64,000 bases of DNA from Gorsachius magnificus. Lineage: Eukaryota > Chordata > Aves > Pelecaniformes > Ardeidae. The notes beneath the pieces were generated by a model. That model did no database searches. It was given only the letters and a program-made list of their open reading frames with translations, and had not been told where the DNA came from. Both the position numbers and the translations under genes were made by a program. The stretch covers positions 188,905,510 through 188,969,509 of the forward strand of contig CM067081.1 of NCBI GenBank assembly GCA_034008185.1, in the 5' to 3' direction. Each line of letters begins with the position of its first letter. Positions within the stretch are counted from its first letter, which is position 1. Below, in pieces: positions 13,835 to 24,720 of the stretch.

Positions 13835-14434
13835 AAATTTTGTTTTAAATAAGCCTGTGCTGTTGACTGTGACGAAGATTTTGGAGTCTAAATTTGCAGA
13901 ATGTAATTCCTTTTCTCAGCGAGCAGCACACAGAGACACTCTTCTTGCTACAGTAACAATGAGGAAACACTGTGGGACAAAGGGAGATTTGCCCATTCAG
14001 GGTGTCATTGTGCAGAATAAAAGGCCAATAAACTGCCTTACATGAAGGACATGTAGGATTGCTGCCTGATACTGCTATTCCATATGAAGGGTGTTGACAG
14101 CAGTAGGAAGCCTGCGTATGTGAAGCCACTGAATTTAGAAAGCAAAATCGTTCTTAGGAGAGTTCTTGCATTTCTTGTAAAAAGCCCAAACCCTCGGACT
14201 TTACAGTAAAGATTTATATGGGAGGAGTAGTATAGTGGTAGGAATAAATGTGTAAACATACGTTTGTTGTTTTGTACACACCACTTCCAAACATAGGTAT
14301 GTTTTCCTCTCGCCTGTGTTTCACAGTTATGGCCACAAACCCACACTTCTTAACAAGGAAATGGTGAATTAAAGTGTACTTTGTGTAAGTAGTCCTACAG
14401 AACATTGTATCAGCTCACATTTATTGTGGTAATG

Positions 14435-15240
14435 TTAGTGTATAAAATCAGAAGGTACCAGAGAGACCCTGCCATGAGTTACATAGGATGTGGAGGAGGA
14501 AAGAGAAGGCAGCACATACAGGCAGATGGAGAAGGATGGGGCTGCATTTACAGAGCTAAAGGCCAACCCCAGTGAGCAGTCTTTGCGCCCAGCCAGGTTG
14601 TGTGGAGTCTCTTGTGCCCGCTTAGAAAAAGGCCAGCCTGTGGTCAAGCAGCCTGACACTGCATGTCCTGCATGGAGCATGTGGCCTGGGTCTCTTTGAG
14701 CCAGGCCCTGTTCTCCACCCCTGGAGGAAAGTGGCACAGTGTCTTCTGTCCTTATCTCTACACTGTCTTTCCCTTCACTGACCATCCGCACTGCCCAAAC
14801 AAGGAGGCCTCCACCATACTGTGTGTTGGGAGCAGTCCCTGCTTTGTGACTCATGGCCTGTGGCTGAGGCTGCCTGGGACACTGTTAGTTGACACTGGCC
14901 AGGATTAAATGGTAATGGACAATTGCAGTATGATGCTTGAGTCTGTGCTGTTTTAAAATATAAGTCTAGCTTTTGAGTCGAGTATGCTACCACTGTGGCT
15001 TAAGGCAGAGTTTGTATTTTTGGGGGAACTGTTGGTTCAGAGTGCCTGAAACAATGTGGCCATTGACTTGCCGCACATGGGATTCTTGCAGAAGGATGCT
15101 GCAGGCTCCAGGTTTAGGGCATGAAGGATGGCATGGTTCAACCCATGCTGTTGACCTGGAGCAGCCGGGGAAGTGGTTGTCCTTTTAATTGTGTCTGCAT
15201 TTCTGCTTGCAAGCAACTAGTTACCTTGCTTACCTTCTTC
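14435..15240. other. GC-richer, CpG-poor island, no identified gene
   Basis: About 800 bp visibly richer in G and C than its surroundings but with only about six CpGs. Several overlapping open frames occur on both strands, the longest being 139 codons on the minus strand (14435-14854). None has a recognisable domain, and overlapping frames on both strands are expected where stops are rare. It could be an exon of a long non-coding RNA, an old element, or simply a compositional island. Confidence 0.5.
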
Positions 15241-15404
15241 CAGAAGAAAGCCTAGAAGTGAATTAATATATATGAAATGTGATGATCAAAGAAAGGACAT
15301 GGGAGGGTACCAGCTATTTTGTCACCTTTTTTTGACACATTTCCATGTGTCTTACGATTGTCATTATGTTAGTTCCATTTTTTTTTTCTCTCCTGTTTTG
15401 CTAT

Positions 15405-15905
15405 ATCATAGAATCATAGAATGTTTTGGGTTGGAAGGGACCCCTAGAGGTCATCTAGTCCAACCCCCCTGCAGTGAGCAGGGACACCACTAACTAGATC
15501 AGGTTGCTCAGAGCCCCGTCCAACCTGGCCTTGAATGTTTCCAGGGATGGGGCCTCCACCACCTCTCTGGGCAACCCATTCCAGTGTTTCACCACCCTCA
15601 TTGTAAAGAATTTCCTCCTTATATCCAGTCTAAACCTACCCTGCTTCAGTTTAAAACCATTACCCCTTGTCCTGTCACAGCTGGCCCTACTAAAAAGATT
15701 TTCCCCATCTTTCCTATAGGCCCCCTTTAGATACTGAAAGGCCGCAATCAGGTCTCCCTGCAGCCTTCTCTTCTCCAGGCTGAACAACCCCAACTCCCTC
15801 AGCCTGTCCTCATAAGAGAGGTGCTCCAGCCCTCGGATCATTTTAGTAGCCCTCCTCTGGACCCGCTCCGACAGTTCCATGTCCTTCTTGTGCTGAGGGG
15901 CACAG
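15405..15905 (-). mobile_element. CR1 LINE, young, 5'-truncated
   Basis: A non-LTR retrotransposon fragment of about 500 bp. Read on the minus strand it ends in the CR1 3' tail, seen on the plus strand as atcatagaatcatagaatg at 15405. The 3' UTR is about 90 bp (15405-15493). Upstream of it is an intact open frame for the C-terminal end of CR1 ORF2, the endonuclease/reverse-transcriptase protein. Homology to CR1 stops near 15905 (after gtgctgagggg), so the copy is 5'-truncated, as most CR1 copies are. No clear target-site duplication is seen, which is usual for CR1. The coding part has no stop or frameshift and the copy closely resembles the one at 42578-42897, so it is a relatively recent insertion. 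The 5' boundary is uncertain by about 10 bp. Confidence 0.95.
15494..15880 (-). pseudogene. CR1 ORF2 C-terminal remnant (128 codons)
   Basis: Open frame of 128 codons inside the young CR1, ending at a TAG stop just before the 3' UTR. It encodes the region downstream of the reverse-transcriptase palm. Recognisable CR1 strings are [17 protein letters not shown] near residues 5-21, [18 protein letters not shown] near 28-45, and [19 protein letters not shown] near 98-116. The endonuclease and all catalytic RT motifs are absent because the copy is 5'-truncated, so it cannot make an active enzyme. The first methionine is simply the first in-frame ATG of the fragment, not a real start. Family assignment rests on recalled CR1 ORF2 conservation. 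The open frame itself is read directly. Confidence 0.9.
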
Positions 15906-17671
15906 CAGCTATGTTTGCTGAAATTTCAGGGAGGGCTGGGGAGAAGAAACTAAGAGGTATGAGCTTAAGTTTTATGGGAAGAAACTGGGAGGGATATAAG
16001 AGAGAGTTGGACCAAATGTCTAACCAAAATAGGACAGATTTGGTCCTGTAAAGCTTACTGAAATTTCTCTCGGAGCTGCTGCTGTTTCTACAGCTTCTTC
16101 TAACCACCTAGCCCATGTCTGGGTTCTTCCTGCATGTTCCATTTTTTTTTTCTTCTAAAGATCTTCTTGGGGATCTCTCCTCTCTACTTCTGAACTGGGA
16201 GAAGTAGAGACCTGGAGGTTGGATTGCCCTGGTTTGATTTCCTTTGGCTCATCCTGCAAGAGCCCCTGCTCGCCTGGTTCCACTTCTCCAGCAGCCCCTG
16301 TTGCTTCAGCTCGGGAGCACTCTCTCTCTGGTGGACTGGAAGCAGAAACATGTGGGGTAGCTACGAATATTATGGTGTTTACTAAGGCCAGTTCTTCTCA
16401 TGCTGCTTCAAGTTATTTTAACTAATGGGCCTCTTACTTTTAGGAATTATTTTTGTCTACATTTATAATTTGATCTGATCTCCTATCAGTGACATGAGGA
16501 TCGTACACATTCATTTCCTCTTTGAAACTATGGAAACAGTTTGGCTTTCAGGCATATTTGCCATGTTATTTAGTTTGCCCAGCTCAGACAATGTGTGTTG
16601 GGGTGTTTGCTTTATTTTGTTTTCAAGAAATGAGGACCATGTCCTCATCTGTGCTTATGAAATGATTGAACCTGGTTGAAATAAAATGAGTGTATTAAAA
16701 TTTCTTTTTAATTCAGCAACATTCTTATTGGACTGAGCATTTAGTAACTGGATGTCAATTTGACACCTCTAATCATCTCTAAATATGGTAATTAAAGAAG
16801 AGACATTTTTTGTGAAAGATCAGAAAGAGAAATTCTCCTTTTAATAACTAAATGTACATTTGTGTTAGAGTAGTCACTCTAGCCTCGCTGCAAAGGGCTT
16901 GATGCTAGGAGCCTCGGCTGCTGCTGCCTTCTGGAGATGGCGTGGAGGAAAATGGAGCAGGTTGCATTCTTTGTGGGTGTTGCAAAGGGCATGCACACTG
17001 CATCTCAGAGGAGAAAAACAAAACAGGGATCCTGTCCTTGTAGGTGCAGGTTTTGAACCATCCTCATTGTATTTTGGATTAGATTTTCACAAGTTCATAC
17101 AACATATGCAACTGATCATTGCCTTGGTATGAATGCTGATGTTGGAGCTGAGAACAAGTCACAGGAATGTCTCCTCGGTAGCTGTGGTATCATACGTGAA
17201 GAACTGTTACATGCAGAGCTAGTGGAAAGTTTGGAAAAATGACATCTCATTGGCCTGGGTTTTTTTCATATACTTGCAATCTTTTTGCATGGTTCTCCTG
17301 TTCCATACAAGGTAGATGCAGTTAGATCAGTGCATCTTGTATGGTTGTTATTAAACAAAGAATTTAAGTAGATGTAATTGCTGGTTATTGGTAAACAGTT
17401 GAAATATCCACTCATTGCTATTTAGGCCAACTCCTTTTCCCGTAGTTCATTTTACGTCAAACATTTCTGGTCAGATCCAGAGCTTGCATATTCCCTAACT
17501 GATTATTCCATTTTGTCTGTAAGCCCAATCTTTTACTGTCCTCTTTTTTACTGTGTCTTTCTTCTGGTTATTGGTCTACTGTTCGCTTGGCCTACTGTGG
17601 CTATTCACTGGGATATGAATCCTAAGTCGTAGCTTCGATTAGCACGGGTTCTCCTGTGCTGTGTGCTACAG

Positions 17672-17770
17672 AAAGGCAAAGAGATTGACCTCTTCCCTTT
17701 AGAAGATTTACAGCCCTTTGGGACTCCAGCTAAGCTGGGGCTTTATGGTACACCAGGACTCCAGCTAAGC
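17672..17770 (+). CDS. Hypothetical 99-nt exon, unrecognised
   Basis: A segment bounded by a plausible acceptor (pyrimidine-leaning tract ending gtgctacag) and a strong donor (gtaagt at 17771). It is exactly 33 codons, phase 0 at both ends, without a stop in the frame beginning AAA-GGC-AAA-GAG. The peptide begins KGKEIDLFPLEDL and ends GTPGLQLS, with PFGTPAKLGLY between. It contains the 15-nt string ggactccagctaagc twice (17721-17735 and 17756-17770), read in two different frames. I do not recognise a family, and no neighbouring exon is evident. Chance splice-like sites are common in 64 kb, so this is only a hypothesis. Confidence 0.15.
17721..17770. repeat. Duplicated 15-mer, period 35 bp
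   Basis: The string ggactccagctaagc occurs perfectly at 17721-17735 and again at 17756-17770. The intervening 20 bp are not repeated, so it is a partial local tandem duplication. Read directly. Confidence 0.95.
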
Positions 17771-19599
17771 GTAAGTGATGTCTTACCAAATGCATACAAA
17801 GGTACAGGAGACCTCCTTTTCCAGACCCTGGTACCTCTGTGTTTTTGTGTTCTGTGTTGTGATTCTGTCCTCTGCCATGTCATACTATTTCATTCCTTTT
17901 CAAATACAATTTCTATCCAGGAGCACAGTTAGGGATGTTTGAATATTATTATGAGGGTTATTCCATCCCAATGAATCTGGGATTTTCATAATTTTTCTTC
18001 TAGTTGAAAAGTTTTGTGTTGTGCTGCTGAACTGATGTTTTTAGTCTACCTTAAGGTCTTTCTTTAAAACAGTAATTTCTGTGTTTACATTGTCAGTTTT
18101 CAGCATTTTTCCATTTATTACAAACTGCCAATTTTGATGCTGGTATTCACATTCATTTCCAGGTAATTAAGGATCTCAGATAAGACTACTACTAACTTGA
18201 TGTTGTGATAATATCAGTGAACTCCTTTTCAATCCGCTACTTTCTATAATGTATCATTAGTTGTTTGTTCATATCCAGTCATATTCTAATCAATGCATAC
18301 AATTCTGATATGCATACAATTTTAGTTTAAGATCCTACAAAAGTATATTTCAGATATATGGGGATTTTCATAGATTTATTCTTTATCATATATTAATTTT
18401 TTACATTATTTTAAGTTTAACATCCTTTAATTTTTTTTGGGAGATAAAGGTTCTTAATTATTAAATAATATGAGCTTGTGTTCTGCATGAGCCACGGAAT
18501 TTTGTGGTGAGATTTTATTTTGTTATCTGGCAGATATTAAGGGAAATGAAGGTATCCTATAAATACAATGTCTTCAGTTTCAATGAACTATTAATATTCT
18601 TGGAAAATTTTTAGTTTTCCTCCCTGGTCTTCCAGTCTTCAGTAGACACTCATTTTCATTTTCAAATCATTCTATTGCCTTACTCAGAGGAGATCAATGC
18701 TACAAAATTTTACTATGCCTACTTCTTCTTTTATTATGTATGCTTAAATTTTCAAATTACATTCTTTTGCAATGTAAATATGATACTTTTAGTGGATAAT
18801 GTTACAGACTGCACCTCCTGTGCTTTATGAAACAGAAGAGTACAATTCAATCAGTAACTGTATTGTCTGATCTGGTATCAAATTCCTTGTGACCAGGTAC
18901 CTACAATGGCTTTAACATCAATATGAACGGTGGCTGGGTCATCATGCGTTCCCATAGCCACCACAGAATAGCTGCATGTTTGTCTTAAAAGATAATCGTG
19001 ACTGTACCCTGGAGCTGCTTTCGGAATGGGATTGCAGGAGAGTGTAATAGGCAATCACATTTCATACAGAAAGGCAGTCACTTTATTCTAGCTAAAGCCA
19101 TTGCTTACAGGTTTTCTTCATCTGGCTGGCAGATCAGTTAAGATAGTCCAATGGAGACTGAGGTGGCTACTGAAGTTTTAAAATGCTGCTCTATCCGTAG
19201 ACATTTTGTAACTAATTTCAGTGCTGAAGAAGAGAGTATTTTTTCTCATCTGAGTGTATCTAGGTTCAAACTGCAGTCATTGGATCTTCATGTGGTGAAG
19301 TGAAGAGCTTTCTGTTTATCACATGCTTTTAGCCTTCCTTTTGAGAACCTGAACAGAGGAGTACTCCTGGAGCTCAATATATAAGAAATGTTTTCTTGTT
19401 ATCTGGATTGTCTTTTAAACTCTTCCAATTTACAGTGAACATTAGAACTGGTCACAATGTTCTGCAATGGTTATATTACCTTGGGATTTAAAAAAGCATA
19501 ACCTTCCTTTTCCCATTCTTTACGCTGTCATGAGGCTTTGTCCATTTGACCAGCATGCCATGGGACTTAGCTATGCATCGTAACTCCAAGTGTGCAATT

Positions 19600-20050
19600 T
19601 TTCTAAGACACCATGTGTTATCCTCTGAATATGGACTTCTTTCTTTGTAGCTAAAGTACAGTTTTACACATGTGGTGCTAGGAAAAGTATTCCTTTTAAG
19701 TGCAGCGTTTTCAGAGATTCAGAGCATTTTATTCTAGTAGCTGGTTCTCCTCATTTACCATTTGCTGTGTTGTCAGCAAACGTCATCAGTAATGAATTTG
19801 CATTTGCTTGAAGGTCATTGATAAAAGTGTGAAACAGTATGGGACCGGTAACCTATCATAGCAGATCTCTCTTACAAATGCTCTTAATATAACTCCCTGT
19901 TTGCAATTACATTCTGAGACTTACTGATTTGCCTGTTTCTAATCCATTCTAATCCATAACATATTTTTGATCTTAATTTTGTATCATTCTTGCTTTGAAG
20001 TCCTAGAGTGGTGCTCTGCAAGCTAACACACAGAAAGTATTTTTCACTGA
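19600..20050 (-). mobile_element. Ancient CR1/L3-like LINE, RT region
   Basis: A heavily diverged LINE fragment recognised from protein motifs on the minus strand. Around 19805-19855 the translation reads VTGPILFHTFIND, matching the CR1 motif VLGPILFNIFINDL. About 40 bp further toward the 3' end, near 19770-19795, it reads TFADNTA, matching KFADDTK, the catalytic box with the second aspartate changed to asparagine. The flanking sequence to about 20050 (for example gcaattacattctgagactt and tctaatccattctaatcc) fits the upstream RT region as it looks in old amniote CR1/L3 copies. Stops and indels are frequent, so this is a fossil. The limits are soft. Confidence 0.68.
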
Positions 20051-20551
20051 AGTCAAGTGGGATAGTTTGCTTAAAACCAGGTGTAAGTAAAAGATGGCTG
20101 TAGATTATACGCCTGAATATTCTGTTTGAACACGCAGTGATGAGTTTTTATTGCTATAAGCAAAGTTACTCTAAAAATTCCTAACTTCTATATTTGAGAC
20201 GCATGATATTGTATTGATACATGATATTAAAAAAATTGAGAGTCTGTATTTAGAGAAAATTGTTTCTGATTTTACTTTATATAATAGTCTAAATTAAGAG
20301 GAACATTTTTTTCTAGATTTAAGTTGTAAAATAATTTGATTTGAGGAGACCCGTTATTCAAGGTTTGAAATAAACTTGGCATACTTACTATGCAACTTTA
20401 AAAATAATACATAAAAGTATTGTGATCATGGTGTGTAATACAATTTCTTATGAGGTATTTACAGTAAGAGGTATTGGAGAACTTTACATACACTCTTAAT
20501 GCTCCATCAATGAATTGAAGTTCACAGTAAAGTACAGCTCCTGTTTCTTAT

Positions 20552-20616
20552 TATTGTAACTATTAATAGTAATTAGTAATAATTAATAATTCATAGTAAT
20601 AGTAATATTAATAGGC
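20552..20616. repeat. (ATT/AGT)-rich simple repeat
   Basis: Irregular trinucleotide-like AT repeat (ttattattgtaactattaa, then tagtaattagtaataatt). It directly abuts the CR1 tail at 20617. Confidence 0.85.
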
Positions 20617-20680
20617 AAAGAATTGGACTCTATGATCCTTATGGGTCCCTTCCAACCTGATATATTCTATGAGTCTATTG
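20617..20680 (+). mobile_element. CR1 3'-end fragment, short
   Basis: A segment of about 60 bp reading ttggactctatgatccttat, then gggtcccttccaacctga and a worn tail, attctatgagtctat. This is the CR1 3' UTR end in plus orientation, with only about two degraded tail repeats. No ORF2 sequence is attached. It directly follows an (ATT/AGT)-rich simple repeat at 20552-20616. Old, judging from substitutions in the tail. Confidence 0.8.
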
Positions 20681-23600
20681 CTTTTTAATGTCATTGTGTT
20701 TTGGGGGGTGGTTGTTTGGGGGTTTTTTGTGTTTGGTTTTTTTTTTTAAGAGAGATGGTTTGTCATTGTGGAAACTTGAGGCAAAATATGGGGCTGGAAA
20801 ATGTACAGAATTTTGTTTCTTGGTATATGTGGTATTTATGATTCCTGGTAGGCTTTTGCATCAGTAGTGATACTGGATTAATATGAAAGCAGCTCTATTC
20901 TTAGCTCATATTTAATTCTCTGTATTGAGCTGTGGCACTATGGATTATTTCAACTCCGTGTAGTGTTTCAAGTGTAAGCTAGAGTTTATTGCCACCTGGC
21001 AGGAATGAGGCCTATAAACATTTTATGGACAACAGATGCAGATAAATGGAGGAATTTATCTCATGCACTGTATACTTGTTTTGCTAACAGATACAGCCTT
21101 TAGTAATTCCTCTATGCTGACTGATATTGGACAATTAAAAGCATATAAATTACTGCAAGAGTAATTACTGTAAAGAGAGAATAATCATAACTTCCCATGC
21201 AGAAAATACAAAATATTGCAGTGAAAATTTTTCTTCTGCATTGTAGAAGAAAACCATAGAAGAGTGAGGAGTAGCAGGAAAAAAACCTCTCAGGTCTCCT
21301 GGTCTATTCAGCTACTAAATTACAGGTAGTTCATTTTAGTTATATTTATATTAAAGGGTTATCCTAATTGCATGAGATTTTTGGAATGCTGTTAGTTTAG
21401 AAGTTAAACAAATATGTAATAGAGATATAAATATAGTTGGCTGTTTGTTGCCAATGTATCCTCATTGGCTTTTGAGGGAAAGATAGAAGCTGTAACCTAT
21501 TTTGCTTGGATATACATTCTCCTCAGACATTCTCCCCAGTTAAAACAAACCTGCTATAGTCCTTAAATTTACAAAGTACTTGCACAAAGCCTGATACTTA
21601 GCTCAGTTACAGCTATCGTATTCAGGCCACTAAAGTCCACACAGTTTTATCAGAGTCAGTGAAAAAAGAATCAAGTCCATAAAGTACCTTGGCTGTCTTG
21701 TCTGGTGTTTATTGCTGCTGTTGAGGCTTTTCTTAGTTAAAGAAAGCTTTCACATTGAGGAAGACAGATGGGTATCGTTTGGGAAAGTTAGAAATTAAAT
21801 AATATATTCTGATACATTTTATTGAAATAAAACGTCATGACACACAGTGCAAAGTTGTGGTCATTCTTTTAGTGAATAGTAGTAGTAATGGGGAGTAATG
21901 GGGTTTAAAAATTCTGCCTAAAAATACATTTTCTGTGTAAGTGGGCTTAATAAAATATTTTTGCAACTAGATTGCCTTTTTTTTTTTAATTTCTGTAAAA
22001 ACAAACTAAAGTGAAATTTGATAAACCTCAGCCCTGAAATTATTTTTAAACAAAGTTTCGCTGGTGATAGCTTATTTTCTTAAGTAAGCAGATTCCATAT
22101 GTGGTATTAAGTAAATCATTTTGTGATTTGATAGTGGCGTATTGGGGTGAGACATCCTGTAATGTAACTATGTCTGAAGTTATTTACTGTTTTTCCTCTG
22201 CCAAATTGTGATTGTTTAGTCTGCTAACACTTGTACTAAAGGTTTTTCTGGGTAGTGGTTAGCAGTTGTTTTCAAAGCAAATGTTAAATCAAAGAAGACA
22301 TTCCTCTCAAAAAAATCCTGTTCTGGCAGAGGAACTTGATTTGTGTTCTTGTTCAGTGTTCCTTTACTGTTTTTAGTATGGCTGTTGAAATCTATACCTT
22401 ATATGATCTCATTGTACTGCCTGCATTTCATTAATGAGTGACTCTGTTTAGGGCTTGGGGAGTGAAATACTTTTCATATGACACTACCCAATATGAGTGC
22501 AGTGCACCAGCTGCAAAAACCACAGTCCATCTGATTTTGCGGCTTTTGAGGGTGTGAAAAGTTCAATTGCTTATACTAGGGCTTATATCTGTATATTATA
22601 CCATATGGAAACGGAACTACTGTAGACTTGGAAGACAAAAAGAGAAAACCAAGTTCTTTAGCCATGGTTCAAATAAAGATGAAAAATATATATCTTGCAG
22701 TGTGGATGAATTAATACTACTATATGACATTCAAATATTTTAAAAAAAATATCATAATGTGTATTACAGATTCTGCCACCTAATATTATTTTTAAAGAAA
22801 GATGGCAAATGTGGAAATTGTAAAAGAAGTTTGTGGTTTTGATGATTAAAGCTTAATGTGCTCCTGAAAGTAGCGGCTTTGTAACTGCTTCATTAAGATA
22901 ACATGGTTTTGATACTTAAATATGTTTACCTTTCTGTATTGAGATTCCTCCTGTCTTTTCCTTGTCTAGAAAGAGAGAAAGCAGTTCTTTAGAGTTTGGG
23001 TGGGCACTGTCCAGATTATCCAGAATGCAAGCTAAAAATACTTCAAAAATTGTATTTCAGTCATAACTAGGGAAGTTTTAAAGTAGTTTTGAGTTTACTA
23101 AGTCAGAACATGAACAGTCATACTAGTTGTCACTGTCCTGTGGTTCCTCCTTCAGTAGAATCAAAGTATAAGCAACAGTCTGTGGAATAATATGTTAGAC
23201 ATATTTGCAAAGAGTTTAAGGTTGCCCTTTTAAATGACCAGGTGAAAGAAATCAAAATAATTTGAAAGGTTTTCACGAGTCTCTAAATTCTATGATCAAT
23301 TTTCCGTGTGTTCTTTAATACAGCGAGGTTCATCACCAGTAGAACGGGTTGCAAAAATAAACCCTTTGCTTTTGCATAAAGTCATAACAAGAATAAGCAC
23401 CAATATTCTGGTTAGGAATTGATCAGCTGGTAGTCACTTACTTACTATTTCATGTTAGATATGAGGTTAGCATAGTAGTTAGCAGTTTCAGATCAATCTA
23501 AGGACTGTGTGTGTGTTTTCTGCCGTAGGTATGCCTGAGATTTCAGAAGGGGAAAAGTTAAGAAGCACTTGAGGTTTTTTACTGAAAAAGCACCAGTCTG

Positions 23601-23719
23601 TGCTCATGAGCATATCAGCAAGATTTTATTCACAATGTATCCGCAGTTTTGAGAAGCTTTGTTAACTGTTCTCTGAAAGCAATAGAGAAACGAACGGTAC
23701 AAACTGTAACCTGTTGATG

Positions 23720-23732
23720 ACACACACACACC
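23720..23732. repeat. (CA)n short microsatellite
   Basis: About six CA units followed by ccctcccc. Confidence 0.85.
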
Positions 23733-24654
23733 CCTCCCCAACTCCTACTGTTTGGGTCATTCCATTAAGGAACACAGTAAATTTCATTATTTTTAACCTG
23801 AACCAGATAGTACTGAATAAGAAGTTCCAAACAGCAAAAATAAGAGCAACTAGTACATGACCAAGTCCTAATCTGAACTTTGTGTGAACAGATAGGTCCA
23901 AATAATGAAAAGTTTTGTAAAATGTCATTCCTTTCTGTGAATAAGGCATAAACACAAAGTAATGCTAAATTTGTCGTACACTTCGTTCACTGTGACTCAT
24001 CCTTCCGGCTCTATATATAGGTTCTGCTGTCACTGAGAAAGTGCTTTTTGTTGACAATAAGCCTCAACAACAGGTCTTTCTGAACCACTGCTGAATACTG
24101 CTTAACTGCTAGCGATGGAGCAGCTATTCAGAGTGTGGTTATGAAAACCATGACTTAGAATTGATTCCACTTATAATGAGGATCAGATGTAAGAGTAAGT
24201 ATATGAGTACGGTAGCAATACGTACTGCCAACAGAGAAAGAAAGAAAACAGAAAAGAAAGCTTTTAGCTCTTGTGGTGTCAGTTAAAAAAATTTGTGATA
24301 TGTAAATAGTTTGATGAAATCTCAAGTTGTCCACCTCAAAATTTGCTATTTGGCTTTTATGTATTAGGAGGGCTTTTAAAATGTATACTCTTTACTCCTA
24401 TCTATCTGATTTTTGGGCTCTGAACCTTTTAGCTTTTAGGCTTTTAAACTTTTAATCTGTACCCATGAGAACTGTAAATTTATATTCAAAAAAAAAGGGG
24501 AATTCTTGTAAAATTTCTAGATTCCTACAGTTGAAGCTTTAGGGAAAACACCAAACATTGTGAGATTTCAAATAAAACTCTTAAGCATCATATCCAAAGT
24601 TATGCTACAAAAAGTAAAACCAATTAATGTACATCAATGGATGAAATGGTCTGG

Positions 24655-24720
24655 CTACTGAAATTGATTGGAGTCTTCTGCCACTGAGTTCACTGAAGCT
24701 TGAGTTTTATTCTCTTAATC
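24655..24720. repeat. Possible old amniote interspersed repeat
   Basis: The phrase aattgattggagtcttctgc followed by cactgagttcactgaagctt resembles a 'gaagtcaatggagttttgccattgacttcaatgg' unit often seen in turtle and bird interspersed repeats. A weaker echo (cccattgacttcattctcct) lies at 40842-40861. I cannot name the family. Confidence 0.3.

Larger units (their letters stand above)
10331..14434. other. Unique AT-rich non-coding DNA
   Basis: No recognisable gene or interspersed repeat. Contains the pyrimidine tract at 12531-12579, T-rich runs around 13340-13460 and the inverted repeat at 13470-13520. Open frames of 60-100 codons here (for example around 13746-14405) overlap on both strands and carry no domain. 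Confidence 0.6.
15906..19599. other. Unique non-coding DNA
   Basis: Apart from the possible exon at 17672-17770, nothing is recognised. 15.9-17.1 kb is slightly GC-richer than the AT-rich 17.9-18.9 kb. Confidence 0.6.

Noticed and set aside
14435..14854. 139-codon minus-strand open frame
   Set aside because: It lies in a GC-richer island where open frames occur on both strands at once. Composition is low-information and no domain is seen.
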